64,000 nucleotides of DNA. Origin: Hirundichthys speculiger. Its lineage: Eukaryota > Chordata > Actinopteri > Beloniformes > Exocoetidae. Positions 1 to 13,833 of this stretch are shown piece after piece. The translations under genes were made by a program, and so were the position numbers. Positions within the stretch are counted from its first letter, which is position 1, and each line of letters opens with the position of its first letter. The notes under the pieces are model-generated. The model ran no database searches, had not been told where the DNA came from, and saw only the letters and a list, made by a program, of their open reading frames with translations. The DNA lies in assembly GCA_018398805.1 (NCBI GenBank), contig JAGFBZ010000292.1:310001-374000 (forward strand). Direction: 5' to 3'.

Positions 1-2863
1 CGTGACGTTTCCAACCATATCACTTTTGGCCAGTGGGTGCCGCTGTTTCTACAACTTACTCTCAGTTTATCACAGCAGTATGCAGTCATAAAATTAACAG
101 ACAGTCACAGGTTGAATCCATGCGAGCTGTTTTCTGGACTTGTGAATTCATTATTTAACATAACTTCATCTATCAAAGCTGAATGTGGCGTCAACAGCTC
201 AGGTGTGGCCAGGTGTAAAATACAAAACACACCAATTGAGCAGTCTGTCAACTGATTTTGATCTTTTTCATTTATCTATTAATTCATTTCAATCAATAAA
301 TTATGCTGCAATAATGTGTTTTCCTTTTCCAATCAATAAAATAATATTTTCTTTAAGTTCCATTTGGCTGAAGCAGTGACTGGGTTAGCCAAGTGGTAGA
401 AAATACTAGCATTCATCAACTACAATGGGCAATGAATTTGCCAACATTAATGTAAACATTAAATTCATTTCGGGGATATAATGAATACACCCCTAAGAGA
501 TAAATGATGTGATTATATGTGATATGATTAGAAAAAACTGTTTACTGCAGTATCTGTGCGACCGAGTTTAAAGGAAGCAGCAAAAAAGCCCTGTTTATCT
601 GTTGAATAAGTGAGCTTGGCCGGTGAACTTTGGATTCTTCATGACACACACACACACCAAGAACATAAAGTTCGTTTCCTGCCCAGCTATCAAGGCCGGA
701 CCGAGGCTGACAAGTCGGCTACAGTGGTGCGGACCAGCGGCCCTGAATGACCTGGGCAATGGCTGCCATCCAGCTGGGTTATTCCACTGAGAACGGGGCT
801 TTGTTAGACACAACAATGTGAGCAGCACGCCACAATACAGATGCTTTGACAGGGGGTACCGCTGGAATGCTGCTCCTCTATTCGCTAGCCACAGGGATGG
901 AGGGATGCATGAACGCACAGACTGATAGAAAGATGAGACTACACAGCGCCGAGAGGAGGAGTAACAGTACACACACTCAGCATGGACTAAAAATAGTGTG
1001 GTTAAATTAAATTAAAGCCACAGAGAAAGAAAAGCACATCAACCACCAAACTTTACAACAGACAAAAGATCCTGGACATTCAACTGGTGGATGTAAACAG
1101 CCGCAGAGAAAACAGACCGCTTTCTGCAAACACATTGATTATACAACTGTAAACTGAACATATTCTTGTGTTTAACTATAATAACAAAAATTGTGGAGCG
1201 ACAAATATGTCTGGCCCTCTTTGAGAAGTGAGCTTGGTTTGGAAGCACAGAGACCGATATATCAGATGCAGACAGAACACAGCAGACGGTATAACTTAGT
1301 TCAACTGCCATTTTTTCAGTGTATCTACTTTTAAAAAAAATTAATCTATAAAACTAACTAATAGAATTTCGTAAAAAAAATATATTTATTAAGGAGGCAA
1401 AGAAAAACTGATTCAAATGAGAGCCCCTTTTCAACTTTAAAAATGTAACTTAAGATGCACCAATCCACTTTTTTCAGAACTCATACAATTTTATAAATAA
1501 TAAAAGTTGGTGCCAAAATCTGGCAAAACCAAGTCAACTTCATGTTGCAGCAGATTCAGATTCAAAGTTACACCACACACACAGGTGAGCACACTTCCAC
1601 CTGCAGAAAGAGAGCACATATAAAAAAAATATGCTGCATCAACCAACCTTAAAAGCAGCCAAAAATATAAGCTTTTTTCTTTTCTTTTTCTTTTTTCTTT
1701 AAACACTTCCAGGGTGGTAAAAATGGCAACACTTGCTCTCCTGCAAGTAGCAGTCAGAGTAGCTCTCAGATTAGCATCTGTTTTCAGAAAAAATGGGTTC
1801 AACAAACCGAATTAAAACCTAACTCAGAGTTGACAAACCCTGATCTAAGGAACTCTGGGTTCTGGTTTCAGATTGGGGGGGGGGGGGGGGGGAGTTGGTT
1901 CTGTCAGCTCTGAGTTACCGCCACTACACAGAGACGTCATAAATGGAGCTTCGTTACCATAATTCACCATTTCAACACCAAGTAAACGGAAGAGATCCAC
2001 CTTCGCTCTGTGGCTGAATCTGAGCTTTTGTTGCAATCTCGTCTTTGTGCAGAAACGCAAGGCAGCTGCAGCGGTTGAAGGAAAGAGTTGATGTGGAAGA
2101 AATTGCAGAGCGAGTGAATTTGTAAGGCAAATATTTAATGGCAGGTGTAATCCCGCCTCGCAAAAAATAAATAAATAAAATAAATAAATAAATAAAATAA
2201 AATAAAATAAATAAATAAAAGGCTTTGAAGCAGCTGAAGATGAAGTTTCCAGATAGGTAAAGGACGTAACTCATGGTTGTACTCAATTAAAGAGCTTTTC
2301 GCTCTAGCAAAGAAAAAACATTCATAGAGCTTCAATGGGAATATGGGTGCCATCAAGATATCAAAATTACCTTGGAGAATATCTTTACAGCAATAGAAGC
2401 AAGATATTATTAAAAAGTTATAAATAATGATATCAACTTCTAAATTACGTAGTCTACCTAAATTCCTGTGAAATTTTTCTTCGATGTTTTACGTTTGTGG
2501 AGGGATGAGAAAAAAAAAAAAATAAAATCGCTGTGGAAACCGCTCATGAGCAAGGCCACTTTTCTCACAGCTCTGCATACAGTTCCCTTCCTAATAGGCT
2601 ACGTTCACATCCTCCATTGTTATTAACAAAACCAATACCTAATGGCTTAAAAAAAAAACCAAGGTATTTTATCATATTGACCTACAATGGGTGGTAGTTG
2701 TTATACATAGAAGGATTATGTACATAAGGTTATGTAGCTGAGCTAACGCTCATTCATTCATTGCAGCATCACAAATATGAGACAGCTGGCTTGACTAGAG
2801 GAAAATATTTTCTGATCCTCATTATACTTTCCTGACACAAATTTAATACGTCATTGTTCAGAA
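1..2863. other. Intergenic, no gene recognised
   Basis: No reading frame here resembles a known protein and no exon chain can be built. The stretch contains low-complexity tracts: a poly-G run near 1875-1892 and an AAAT-type microsatellite near 2162-2220. The short open frames are what chance gives in AT-rich DNA. Confidence 0.6.
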
Positions 2864-3574
2864 TAGGGATGTTCCTGGCGACTAACTTCCCTGTCGACTA
2901 AACGAAAATTTTAATTAAGACTAGTCGACTAGTATAAGAAAAAGATGCGCTCCAGCCTGGAAGTTATCAGTTTGCGTCCCGGTACAGTGTATTCGGGCTC
3001 AACATATTCCATTAGCTTCCTGAAGCCTTTACCTTCCACAAAGTTAAGTGGAAGCATATCTTGTAAAGTCATTATCGTGATGAGCTGCGTTATCCTCTCA
3101 GACCGGACAGGAGAACACGTCTCCGAGTAAACAATGTCAAATCGGCCTGAGTGTGGCTAGCACCGCTAGCATTAGCAGCCGTCGTCTCGTGCAGATTAAC
3201 ATCCAAATGTTTGAGTCGAATGTGGTTGCGCATTGCTCCAGTCGAGTGACTGTATGCCAGTTGTTTCTGACACAGTCTACATACTACCTTGTTTTCATTA
3301 TCTAGATTAAAATACCGCCAAACCGCGCTGGTTTTGCGAGACTATCTTCCCACCGTGCCGTTTTAAAACTCCAGCCTACTCGAGCATTTCCGCGGGGAGG
3401 GGTCTGCTGTCTGACGGCTCTGTAGCTCCGACTAGTGGCGGGCGGCTGTATGACAGTTAAGCGGCCTTGTACATGAATAAAACACAAATTGGTTTAAACT
3501 ACTAATATTTCGGGTGCCGACTAGTAAGTGGGCGGACGTTTAATCGTTTAGACGACTAATTGCGCGCATCCCTA
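2864..3574 (-). mobile_element. hAT-superfamily DNA transposon, internally deleted copy
   Basis: The element begins TAGGGATG and ends CATCCCTA, an 8-bp terminal inverted repeat. It is flanked by identical 8-bp copies of GTTCAGAA at 2856-2863 and 3575-3582, the target duplication length typical of hAT transposases. The subterminal ends are rich in GACTAGT/CGACTA motifs. At 711 bp it is far too short for a complete hAT transposase, but it keeps the start of one on the minus strand (separate entry). The precise duplication shows a genuine transposition event, and the missing catalytic region shows internal deletion. The present copy cannot be autonomous. Confidence 0.9.
2945..3341 (-). pseudogene. 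hAT transposase N-terminal remnant (BED zinc finger)
   Basis: Read on the minus strand from about 3341, the frame gives a BED-type zinc finger: an aromatic VWRYF start, the pair CRLC, then the histidines of HIRLKH. This is the DNA-binding module at the start of ZBED/hAT transposases. After a frame change near 3090 a second block, about 3075-2945, reads DMLPLNFVEGKGF followed by YVEPEYTVPGR. That matches the conserved region after the BED finger in hAT transposases. The RNase-H-like catalytic domain and the dimerisation domain are absent. The break between the two blocks and the loss of the catalytic part make this a dead fragment inside the 2864-3574 element. Confidence 0.82.
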
Positions 3575-3582
3575 GTTCAGAA

Positions 3583-6500
3583 GTCTCCAAAATTCATGTT
3601 ACATAATGAAACGAAATTAAACTTATTCAAGCTCTATGAAGGAGAGGAGACAGAGAAACATAAACCTGCTCTCGACCAGGTTTAGTTCAGAGAGTCAGTT
3701 ACCATGGTAACAGATCTGGGGTTGCGTTACCTCCATTTGTGAAACAGAAAACTTCGAGTTTCCCCGAGTCCCAGTTCAACATACTCAGAGTTTGAACAGA
3801 ACCTGCTTTCTAAATCCATCCCCTGGAAATAGTCTTCAAGGGGCCCAGAAAGATACGCTGCAGTGACAAAAGCTGCCAAACTTTAGGAATAATTGTCATA
3901 AAAAGAAAAGTGGTATCTACTTCAATGTCCAGTTAAAACAATTGATCAGTATTGATACTGTCAAAGAAACACCATGATTCCTTTAAGTGTTTGTGTCCGT
4001 CTGACTGACTGCCTCCCACAGTGCACCCCCCACCCCCCCAAATTGGTGCCATCATTTCACAATCCGATCAGTGTATTTTGCCACTGTTGGTCACCGACAT
4101 CCATTTTGGATAAGAAGGGCGCCACCTCTAGGAAATACACTGGTGTGCAGAACCCACAGTGGATTATAGTTTCAGTGCAGATTCTGAAGACAGTCGATGT
4201 TGAATTTCTGCGTCACAGAACGGCAGGTCAGCACCATTACTGCACGGGCCAATGCTAGCGGCGTGCTGAGTGAGCGGAGTCTGAACACCTTCTAAGCAGC
4301 TTACCAGCCACCGTCACCACTGGATGGCACCTCGGATCTAGCTGCAGGAGTGATGTGGAGCCACAGTTCTGCAAGGCTGAGTGTAACTTCAACATCCATC
4401 ACCAGACTTATTGGTAAAGATTTCTGATCTAACACTGTTGTTTGAGAGCAATAGTAAGATCTCTGGTGAAATAATAGATAAGAGCTTTTGTTAAAGGTGC
4501 ATTCCAGAGACAGGCGAGTGCCAGACTTGGATATAAAAGTAATGAACAACATCGAACAACAAGTATCAAATACATGTTTTCTTGTGCTTTGATTTAATTC
4601 AAAATGGAATAGGAATATCTGTGTAGAATCAGTAACTGTATAAGACCGCCTTTAAAAATGCCTTGTCCCTGAATCATCTCAAGGTTTCTTGACAGTGACC
4701 GATCTTCTCATAAGCAAAAGATACACATTACTGCTTTTGGATGAGCGATCTTATTTGTCTGAAAAGCTTTAGAGTTTTATGAGTGGAGGGCCACATTTGT
4801 TCCACAGGATTGTACCGCTGGTGAAGAGTGCAGTTCTGTGAAGATCTGTTTTCTGTTTTCTTAACATTTTGAATCATTGTATTTAAATTGAAAACAAGCT
4901 GTGGCATAACTGTGCTTAACTATAGTCATGGCAATAAAGCAAACTTGGACTTCAATGTGGGTGTATGAGAGAGAGAGAGCCAGAGAGAAAGTCTGAGGTC
5001 TCTGGGTTTCTCTGCAGTCCAGACGTGGACTTTGATCAAAACAACACTCTCAGGACAAGGGCCAGACTGACCTAAGATGACCTCGCTTAAACGCACACAA
5101 ACACAGACACACTCGCCACAAAATCTGGTAATAAAAACACAGTTCGCCAACAACCTGCATGAGCCAACAGCTTGTGTCGTTGCGACACAGGCAGGTGGCT
5201 CAGGCCCACCACTTTTCTGTCTCTTTCTGAGTTGCTCTGCCCTCACCGACCTGCCGCCCATCCCTTTCTGTCTCTGTGTTACTAAACCCCATTCATCCAG
5301 CTGGGAAAACAGATGAAAGGCATCAAGGGAGTGAACAGCCAGCGTAACATGTTGACCCGACAGGGGCTGGTGTTGTTGCCGAGGCAGAGGCCTTAAAGTT
5401 TCAGGCTGAAGAAGATTCATTTATTTGAGTGCTCAAACTTTTCTCGATAGCTTCGATCTGTAAATCAGGGTCAGCATTTTGGATTGAAATCACAGAATTT
5501 CCACCTTAATAAAATGTCTGTGTAAAAGATGTGTGGCATAAACAAAAATTAATCCTCATTCACTCAGATAAATGTATAATGAGATCAAATCCTGATCAAA
5601 AATATTTTTCGCAGTGGTTGCTTCTGCACCCAGTTAACTAGCTGTACTGTGGAGGGAACCGAGGTAAGACGGGTACAAATGCAAGTAGGCAGAGACCATT
5701 TCTTTGGACAGTGTCACATATGGTATCATAACCTCTGCTTCCATAAAACTGGACAGTACTTAGACTAAAACAGCCAACATAGGCAACTGCTAGAAGCAGA
5801 GGTCATGAACTCTCTCTGTCTGTTGACAGTAGTTTGTAAAGCATCTGTAAACTACTGGTATGGACTTGGAACAAGGTGGCAGTGACCAGAAGGAGATTCC
5901 TGTACAAACAGTCCTTTTTAAACACACTTTCAGTCCACTTAAAAAGTGAAAATTGTCTTTGTCTTTCTAAAGGCTGGGCACTTAAAAAAAATAATCAAAA
6001 CCGACATTTAGAACCTAAAAGTGACGTTAATTAAGTTATTACTTTCCCAATTGTCTGCCTGTGTGTGCGTTCTTGAACTATACCCATAAAACATACAACT
6101 GCATTTATATTAGAACTAATACATGACCTCTTTCATAACAGATTTTCATTTCAAGAATCCACAATATTCAATAAATGATCATAAATAGGTCAACTATGTG
6201 CAATATATGAACTCCCATGATAAAAATAGTCCAGTATTGATATTTAACAGCAAAAACCTGCGATGTGTCCGATGATAAGGAATGTGTGATTAATGGTGAT
6301 ATGGACCACAGACCTAAACTATCTGATGGGACTATCCACTATCACTCAAGTGGAATTACTTTTTTTGAATCTTGTCGGAGCCCTAAAATATTCAGAGGCA
6401 GGTCGTTTGCCCAATCTGCTAACATTAATTGCAATTTTTGGGGCAAACGCATATTCCATTCAAACTCAAAACTGCTTCGATTTACGTCATCTACACTACT

Positions 6501-7654
6501 GACCATCTAATATTAGACCTCAGGTTAATTTAACACTGGAGTTAAGATGCATGCAGAAAACAGCTGAATCATAACCTGCTCGAATCCCAAGGCCAGAAAA
6601 GACTCGCACCTTTAATGACAGGTTCCATGAAATCCTCAGTTAACTTTACGATAATCATTGGTGACTTATTAATTACACTTGTATTGAGAAGGAAGGGGCG
6701 CTAGTTATTTTCCAAAGACAAGGAACTTCAAAGTTATTGAAACAAGGACAAATTGGCAAAAAAAAATGTAATAGCAAATAAATAAATAAATAAATTCTTT
6801 TCCAGATAACAAAATTCTGGTAAAATGTTCAGAGTGACAAAACCATGAATTTATAAATATTCTTTATAAACACCTTTAAGCTTTCCAATTTACTGCAGCA
6901 TGTAAATACTTGTATTAATTTAGCTTTCTTAACACCGTAGAAGTTAAAAGTTCAGCATGAGATAACAGCACGCAGAGCTGTGAGTTGCTTTAATGCTTTA
7001 TATACATACTTGCATGCACTCAAGGCACTGTTGAATAAAGCTATCCAACGTCACATTCCAGTAAGTTGAGAGGCACTCTGAACTAAAGTGCCATAACATT
7101 TGTTGTTCAAACACTTAACATCAGATAATTTGTAATTATCTGTGTATCATTTGTTTTCTTCCATTTTCAATTGTCAATCAAAAATTAAAAAGTGACTTTT
7201 TATTTTTTTCTTTTTTTTTTTAATCTAACACAAAAAACAAACAAAAAAAATGCCTGTTCTTTTATATTTCAATTTTAGCAAACAGGCCACGGGACTGAAT
7301 TTGTTTTTAATATTTTATTGTCTGGTTTACGTGACCCTGAAATGGCTTTGTTTTATAATCAAGGAATAGACTTTCTGCTGTCATTACACATCTGTGCCAC
7401 TAGATGGAGCCGCACTGAAGTAACCAGCTAGAGAACAGCAGGACAGTGAACACATGGAGCAGATCTGATGATAAATGGAAGAATGACACGATTGTCTTGA
7501 ACAAAGGGGTTTGAAAGTTTTTTTTTCCAGACAGAATTGTTAATATTGCTACCTGAGTTGCTACTCAAACTGTAAAGTACACTGATTTTTACCACTCTCC
7601 ATGTCTGTTTAAACTTTTCTGCAAGTTTACCTGCCAATTATTTTCTGGTTCCGC
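3583..7654. other. Intergenic, no gene recognised
   Basis: No recognisable coding exon on either strand. A TAAA microsatellite lies near 6775-6795 and a poly-T/poly-A tract near 7205-7250. Around 3970-4270 the base composition is somewhat less AT-rich, but no frame resembles a known protein. Confidence 0.55.
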
Positions 7655-7778
7655 AGCAGCCAGTAACAGACTTTTCAAAACAAAAGCACGTGAGCAACAT
7701 GCGTTAACCCGCGATAAAATAAATGTTGGCGTTAATTAATGCGTTAACGTGACAATAACGCGTTAACTTGCCCAGCCC
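7655..7778. mobile_element. 3' end of a hAT-type element (GCGTTAACG family)
   Basis: Read on the minus strand from 7778 the sequence starts TAGGGCTGGGCAAG, then GTTAACGCGTTATTG and further GTTAACGC blocks. This terminus belongs to a very common vertebrate hAT-like family whose ends begin with AGGGCTGGGC and carry repeated AACGCGTTA motifs. Only one end is recognisable, and I could not find the matching end or a target duplication. A TATC/GA microsatellite follows directly (7782-7836), as often seen next to such insertions. Confidence 0.65.
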
Positions 7779-7836
7779 TAATCTATCTATCTATCTGTCT
7801 ATCTATCTCTATATGGAGAGAGAGAGAGAGAGAGAT

Positions 7837-10800
7837 TATTTTAATGACATTTTTCCCCCAAAAAAGTGATACCCTCAAACAAAAGATCAAACAAACTGTC
7901 ACAAGGGATTAATGAAAGCAGTAACTAGATTTATGAACACTTCAGAAGCTGTTTTTATTTGCTTGGAAAATACTTGCTGATATCCGTTTAGCTGTACTGG
8001 AAAGTCATCTATACTTCCTTGAAAAGCTGAAAGCCTATGGCAATGAGCAGTTTTCGACTGAAATTCAAAACAGTGGGAACTCCTTTCTTAAATTTTGTAA
8101 TACTTTAGGAATTCATTGACCACTGGGAACCCTGCTGGGACCAACACATCAGGTTCAAATCTGGGCTTACATCAACAGACAGAAGCTTTCCCTGGCTTGT
8201 AGATTTCCATGCTCCCCCGAAGTGTTGACTATTCATGCGTGCAGTCAATCTACCATATCAAAGTCAGATCTGAAAATAAAAATGATCCTTGAACAGAGCA
8301 TACCATCCTAAGCTTATTTATTGTCTAAATGGAGTGTTGGGGGGAACAATTACAGAAAAGCATATACTTCTCCCCAACAGATAAAATGAGAGCTTAAAAT
8401 TGCTTTGTGTGCAGGGCTAATGGTTAATAATTCTAACATCTGTGCGTTAACATATCAGGCTATTTAAGAGGCAGAGAGACCGCTCCATGCAACACACACA
8501 CACACACTCACACACACGGTGAAAAAGCAGGGTCCTGTTACGAGCAGCACATGCCTCAGACCAGCCCATAAACTCATGTCAGTCTGGAAATAGACCTTTA
8601 AATATAGAAGAGCCTGTCCGGAGAGGTGGGAACGAGAGAGGAAAAGGGCAGCCTCGTACCGTCTTCTTGCACATCTTACTCCCCTGCCTGCTTCCTGAGT
8701 GATAACCCTGCCTCACACTATGCCTAACCCTTTACCACCTCATCGCCGTTCGCCCAGAAAACAAGAGAGGGGGAAAGTTCATGTTCCCATCGCTATCACT
8801 GACATCCAAAAACTACTTCTCCACACGACTCATCGTGTGACTCAGCTTACAGAATTAAGTGGAGGCTCTGACCATATTAATATGACTATATAGTAACAGA
8901 CAGAAAAAGAAACGGAGGACCATTCATCACCCGACAACGTTGCCTTACATCAAAGGGAAGAAACATTTATGAGTAGAGTTAAGTACTGACAGAATTTTAT
9001 TGATATTGAAACATTTTGCAGTAGAGATGAATAGTTATCAAAGGTTGTCAGACAACTGTCACATGAAATTCAAACATGGCTAATGACTTATTTCTTATTA
9101 GCAGTGAGCTCGAGTGTGCCTTAATCAACTGCAAATCTTTCAGAATAAATTGGCAACAGCTCTGTCTTTCTCCTGTTTTTTTTTCTTCTCCACATCTTGA
9201 TATCTTGGATAATGATGTTTGACTTCTCCAAAAGCCACAGCTGCTTAGTAATTCACACAATCTGTGGGATCATTTCAAAACACAAATTAGGCTTGCTACA
9301 CACCAGAGGATTTTATGAACCAACTTTGAGCGCGAGTCATCACCCCCACAGCGATTTTGGTGGCATGGCCCAATTTGAAGCTTGTTGCTTCAGATTATTT
9401 GGCCAAATAATCCTCAAGTGTGTGGTGTTGATACAATTTTGATTCGCCCAATTGAGTCACAGTCTCCCTGATCCTGAATCATAGGTATTCTACATTCTTG
9501 TGTCTTGATTTTGTCTTCCTTTGATTTTTCCCTTTTGCCTGCTTCCATGACTGTATTCTTTCACCACATCCACAAATCTTCTCTTTGATCGCCCCCTTTC
9601 TCTCCTGCAGGTCTATCTCCAACATCTTTCTACCCTAGTCAATGTCTTCTACCAATGTATTCCCAATCTAATAACAAAAGAAAGCTAACTGGCCAGGTAC
9701 CATCACCAACCAGATGCACTTTTACAGCTCACAAGGGTGTGACATTACACAACCTGAACAGAATATAGAAAAAGCCCAGTTTCTGTTACTATAGAGAGCA
9801 CATATGTGCTTTTATAATGTGTCGGGCAAATTTGACCCACAAGAGGCTCAGTTTTGTTGTTTCCTCTGAATTCATGGTTGAACATATGTGTTTCTGTGAA
9901 ATTCTGTCTGCGGACTTGCTACTGTAAAACTGTTACTACAAACACTAGATGTGTGGTCTTGCAGTCTGGCTGCATTGTCTGGTGTGCATCCAGATGTGGA
10001 GGAATTTAAAGCAAACCACCAACTGTGAAGTCAGTTAATAACTGCAGACTTATTTAAACGGTAAAAGCATTGCTTCAGGCTGATGAGGTTGTAACGGTAA
10101 CCTGTTCATGTCAGCAAACCCCGGGGCCATGAGGACCCTGTAGAAGCTGCTTTGCAAAAATAGTTTCCAGAGTTCTTTCCCTGGATTTAGATTGCATCCA
10201 TGCTGGTGTGGTTTTATTTTAAAATGTGTATTTTTGTTGCAGTAACCTCTGGTGTTCACAGTATTCCTGCTAAACTTTTTTTTCTTTTTTTAAATGTGCT
10301 GCAGACCATATTTCAGTTTGTAAACAGTGGGGTTGCAGTCTAGTCAGTTTAGTGTGGAATTCTCGCTGTCTAATGAGCTGGTTCCTGATCAGAGCTGGTT
10401 AAGCTGAAAATTACTAATTTCAGTCACAGAATTGCTTCCTTCACTCCAGGTAAGAACACCCAAAGAGGCCTAATTTGTGCTCCAGTTAATATTCCAAGCA
10501 ACATATCACAGATTCACATGAAATGCTCATACCAGCTGGACAGAAATACATCCCACATCTCCTTCCCTCCCCTCCCCGTCTCCTCTGGGTCAAGGATCCA
10601 GGTGTGCATCTATCAGTTCAGCACTGCAACTGAGAGGAAGTGCATTCCTGAGTGATGATGATGCGTTTCCTCTCAGCCCGCTGTGTGCCTTGACACGCCG
10701 TTGCTGCAATTAAAGCACCGCATCAAAGGCTGCCTGCCATGAATCAGCGCATACAAACACACACAACCTAGATGCAAGGCACAGACTGTTAACACGCCAA

Positions 10801-13800
10801 TACACACAAGACTGTTTGTTTTCAATGAGCATGTCTGCATGTGTGTGTGCGCGTGTGGGCTTCGTGTAACATTCTGTTACCTTGAGCTACACGAACCAAC
10901 ACACATTGCTTAATGAACGCGCTCCCAGCGATTGCAGACGACAGTACATACAGACAGATGGACAAACACAAACGACAGGATGTGTCTAAGCACATTGAGT
11001 TGATCTCCTGCGTTACTGAGCACAGATTCAGCAGTGATTTACCACATGTGCGCGGCACAACGATACACAAATGCAGAGAGCTCTGACTCACGTTCAGGCA
11101 AACACAGACGCACATAACGTATATGCAATGAGACTAGCAGCACTTCTGCAAGCCGAGTGCAAGACTTCCTGATCGTCATAAATCCATGAACAACATCTTC
11201 TGCAAGAACAGTCATAAAACCAAGTGTCTGTATTACCTCGACAGTTCATACAATACCCTCTGCCCTTGCTTTAAAGTCTTTTGCAAATGAAGCAGTCTGT
11301 CATACTGCATCTAGATGTGTGCATCTGCAACACTTCCCAGCACTGGACATGAGTTAAAAGGTAAACAAAAACAACTGATGTCTGGTTGACTGAAAAATTA
11401 GGGGGGGTTTTATGTTAAAAAAAAAAGGAAAATATTTCTGTGTTTTTCAAGTAAAGGCCAAAACATTTATAGAACTACCCTAAGGTTCTGAATACTTTCA
11501 GTCTGTGAGCGTAAAAGCAACACAACAGCCTGACAACCATAGCTCAAACTTTTGATGGAAATACTGAATAACGTTGAAAATATGGAAACATGGGATGCTT
11601 TATGTGTAAATCGAGATTACTAAATTTGTCCAGTGAACATATAGATTTATAAGGCACTAAATTCTATTTCTGTTTCTCCCAATTGGCTATGGCAGTCGGT
11701 AAAACCTGCTATTTATTTTTCTACGAGTAATTGCATTCTCTCTGTGATCAGGTAGGAAATAATAGACATTTCCATATCAGGATCAGTCATGAGAAAAGGA
11801 TTCAATAATTGCAATTCCTGGAAAAGACAAACCTTACATAAAGTTTTCAAATGCCTGCTGCATTGGTGGCAAAAACACGAAAAAATCAAAAGTACACCAG
11901 GAGCAGATTGAGTAATATTAGTCTGTTGTGAATAAAGTTGTGAAGCCGCTGATTCAGCTCAGCGAGGATCTTCCTGTTACAACCTGACCTTTCCTCTTTG
12001 CAGATGTAGTTTTCATTTGCTTGATGGAGGTCTGGATGATTTTTTAGCACAACTTCCCAATTTGTCTGACCGGATCAACACAAGTTCAGGCAGCTTCTAT
12101 TCTAATTCATATCCACAAAGGCCAAACTGAAGAGGAGATTAGACCATTTTCAGGACCACATGAAGCCATTATAAAAAAAACAAAAAAAAAATGCACCAAG
12201 GTTGTTGGTTCCTAAACTTCAATTTCAGACACAGCAAATGATGTGGCAACACACACAGTTTCAATCACAAAAAAAAAAAAAAAAAACACAGCACAGTGAC
12301 ACAGACCTAGACCAATACCAACTGCTGTTTAATTGCCTAACGATATTACAAAAAGTATTGTTTGTTGCTCCTCTCTTTCCTCAAACAAAACTTTAAAAAA
12401 AAAATCATGTATTGCTCCTCAAATATAACAATTTGCCCAGTCTTCCTTGTTGTGGCATTTGTTTTCACACTACACTGACGTCCCATCACTTTATTGCCAC
12501 CCATCTAGTACTGTGTTGGTCCTCATGCTGCCAAACGGGTTTGGACAAAGAACACATGAGGGTGTCCTGGAGTGTCGGGTACCAGGACATTAAGATGAGT
12601 TCTTTTAGGCATTGTGGGTTTTGGGGTGTCAGTCTCTGTGAGCTGGCATGCTTCACTGGGTGAACCTCTGTATCATGTTCTTTGAGTCCTTCCAAAGAAG
12701 TCTCTCTGGGCTGCACTACTGTGTTGGTGGGGTAGACCGCTAATGGGTTGGGGTAACTGGCTCTTGCCATTTGAGGGGTGTGACTAGTCTGAGGAAATGT
12801 TTAGGTAGGTGGCAAGTGTCAAATAACATCCAGGTTTTAACACTGCTGTAAATAACACAGCGTAGCAACAAAGTTAGCAGTGTTACTTTACCTGTCATGC
12901 TGAGGCTGATGAGTGTAACATGACAAGTTATAAAATAAACCAGAGAATTTTAAGCAGATTGATAACAGCTGCAGTATTACAAACTAATACCAGCATCAAT
13001 ATCTTTACCTTTATTAAAAAGCCAAATTATGGGAGTATAATGAGTTTTTGTGTACATAAGCATACATTTTCCAAAAAAAAAAAAAAAAGTCTATGAAGTG
13101 ACTGGCTTACAACAGACAAAAGGAGTTATACGCCCACATTAGTACACTCTGTCTGCATTCATGCTGACACAAACAAAACAGCAGCACGTGCACAGACAGG
13201 CACAGAGACAACGCCGCCAGCGAGAGCCTTTTTTTGGGTGGTTCAGTCTGCCGCTGACCTAAGATAAACTTCCATTCATTCAGAAAGCAAATCTTTCTGC
13301 CAGCCTGTTGGCACAAAACACACACAAAACCTCGAAATGAACAACATTCTTCTGCCACTTCCTGCACCATCACTGTTACAGACGAGACTTCGGCTCCCTG
13401 GATGGATGCCTTCAAAGACAACAGCTGGCTGCTTAAAGTGCCTCAAAGAAGCCTTTTCAAGATCACAGCGGCTTGATTCAAAATAGGTCCACCAGAGGAG
13501 CTGCAAATTGATATAATGTTACTAATAATAGCACACGGCAAACAGGCTGCTTTTAGATTTCACTGAAGAAAATATCTACAACTGATATTTCTTTCTTTCG
13601 CTCAGATTTGAAAGCTGAATCTCATGCACATAAAAAAATATAAAACAATGTTTTTTGTTTTGTTTTTTTCTCCTGAGTGACTGGCAGCTCTGTGAAGCTC
13701 AACTTATAGCTTTCCTGTTTGGAGGGAAAAGACAGACTGAGCATCAATGAGCTGCAAGCGGCAGTATCTCAAGCTGACAGATAAAGTAAACAATAATACT

Positions 13801-13827
13801 AACACTTATGCAATTATACTAACTCAC
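7837..13827. other. 3' flank of irs4; may hold its tiny last exon and 3' UTR
   Basis: No exon is recognisable. The irs4 exon at 13828-18021 ends in a good splice donor with phase 1. In the human paralogue IRS2 the last codon is also split over a terminal intron, and the final exon is almost all UTR. A similar terminal exon could lie here but is too short to identify by reading. The stretch also holds a CA repeat (about 8491-8516) and several A-rich tracts. Confidence 0.4.
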
Positions 13828-13833
13828 CCTTGG
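13826..13833 (-). other. Splice donor ending the irs4 coding exon
   Basis: The minus strand reads AAGG|GTGAGT, a close match to the vertebrate donor consensus. It leaves phase 1, which would let the next exon complete the last codon. Without splicing the frame would run three more codons (GELV) before a stop at 13814. The same phase and near-terminal position are known for the IRS2 intron. Confidence 0.65.

Noticed and set aside
1875..1892. Poly-G run as a G-quadruplex or regulatory site
   Set aside because: A single homopolymer in a region without a gene; length may be inaccurate given the insertion errors seen elsewhere.
13276..13506. Minus-strand block near 13.3-13.5 kb as the last exon of irs4
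   Set aside because: A possible acceptor at 13475 would give AAVILKRLL and a stop, but it lacks a pyrimidine tract and the peptide has no match to other IRS ends.
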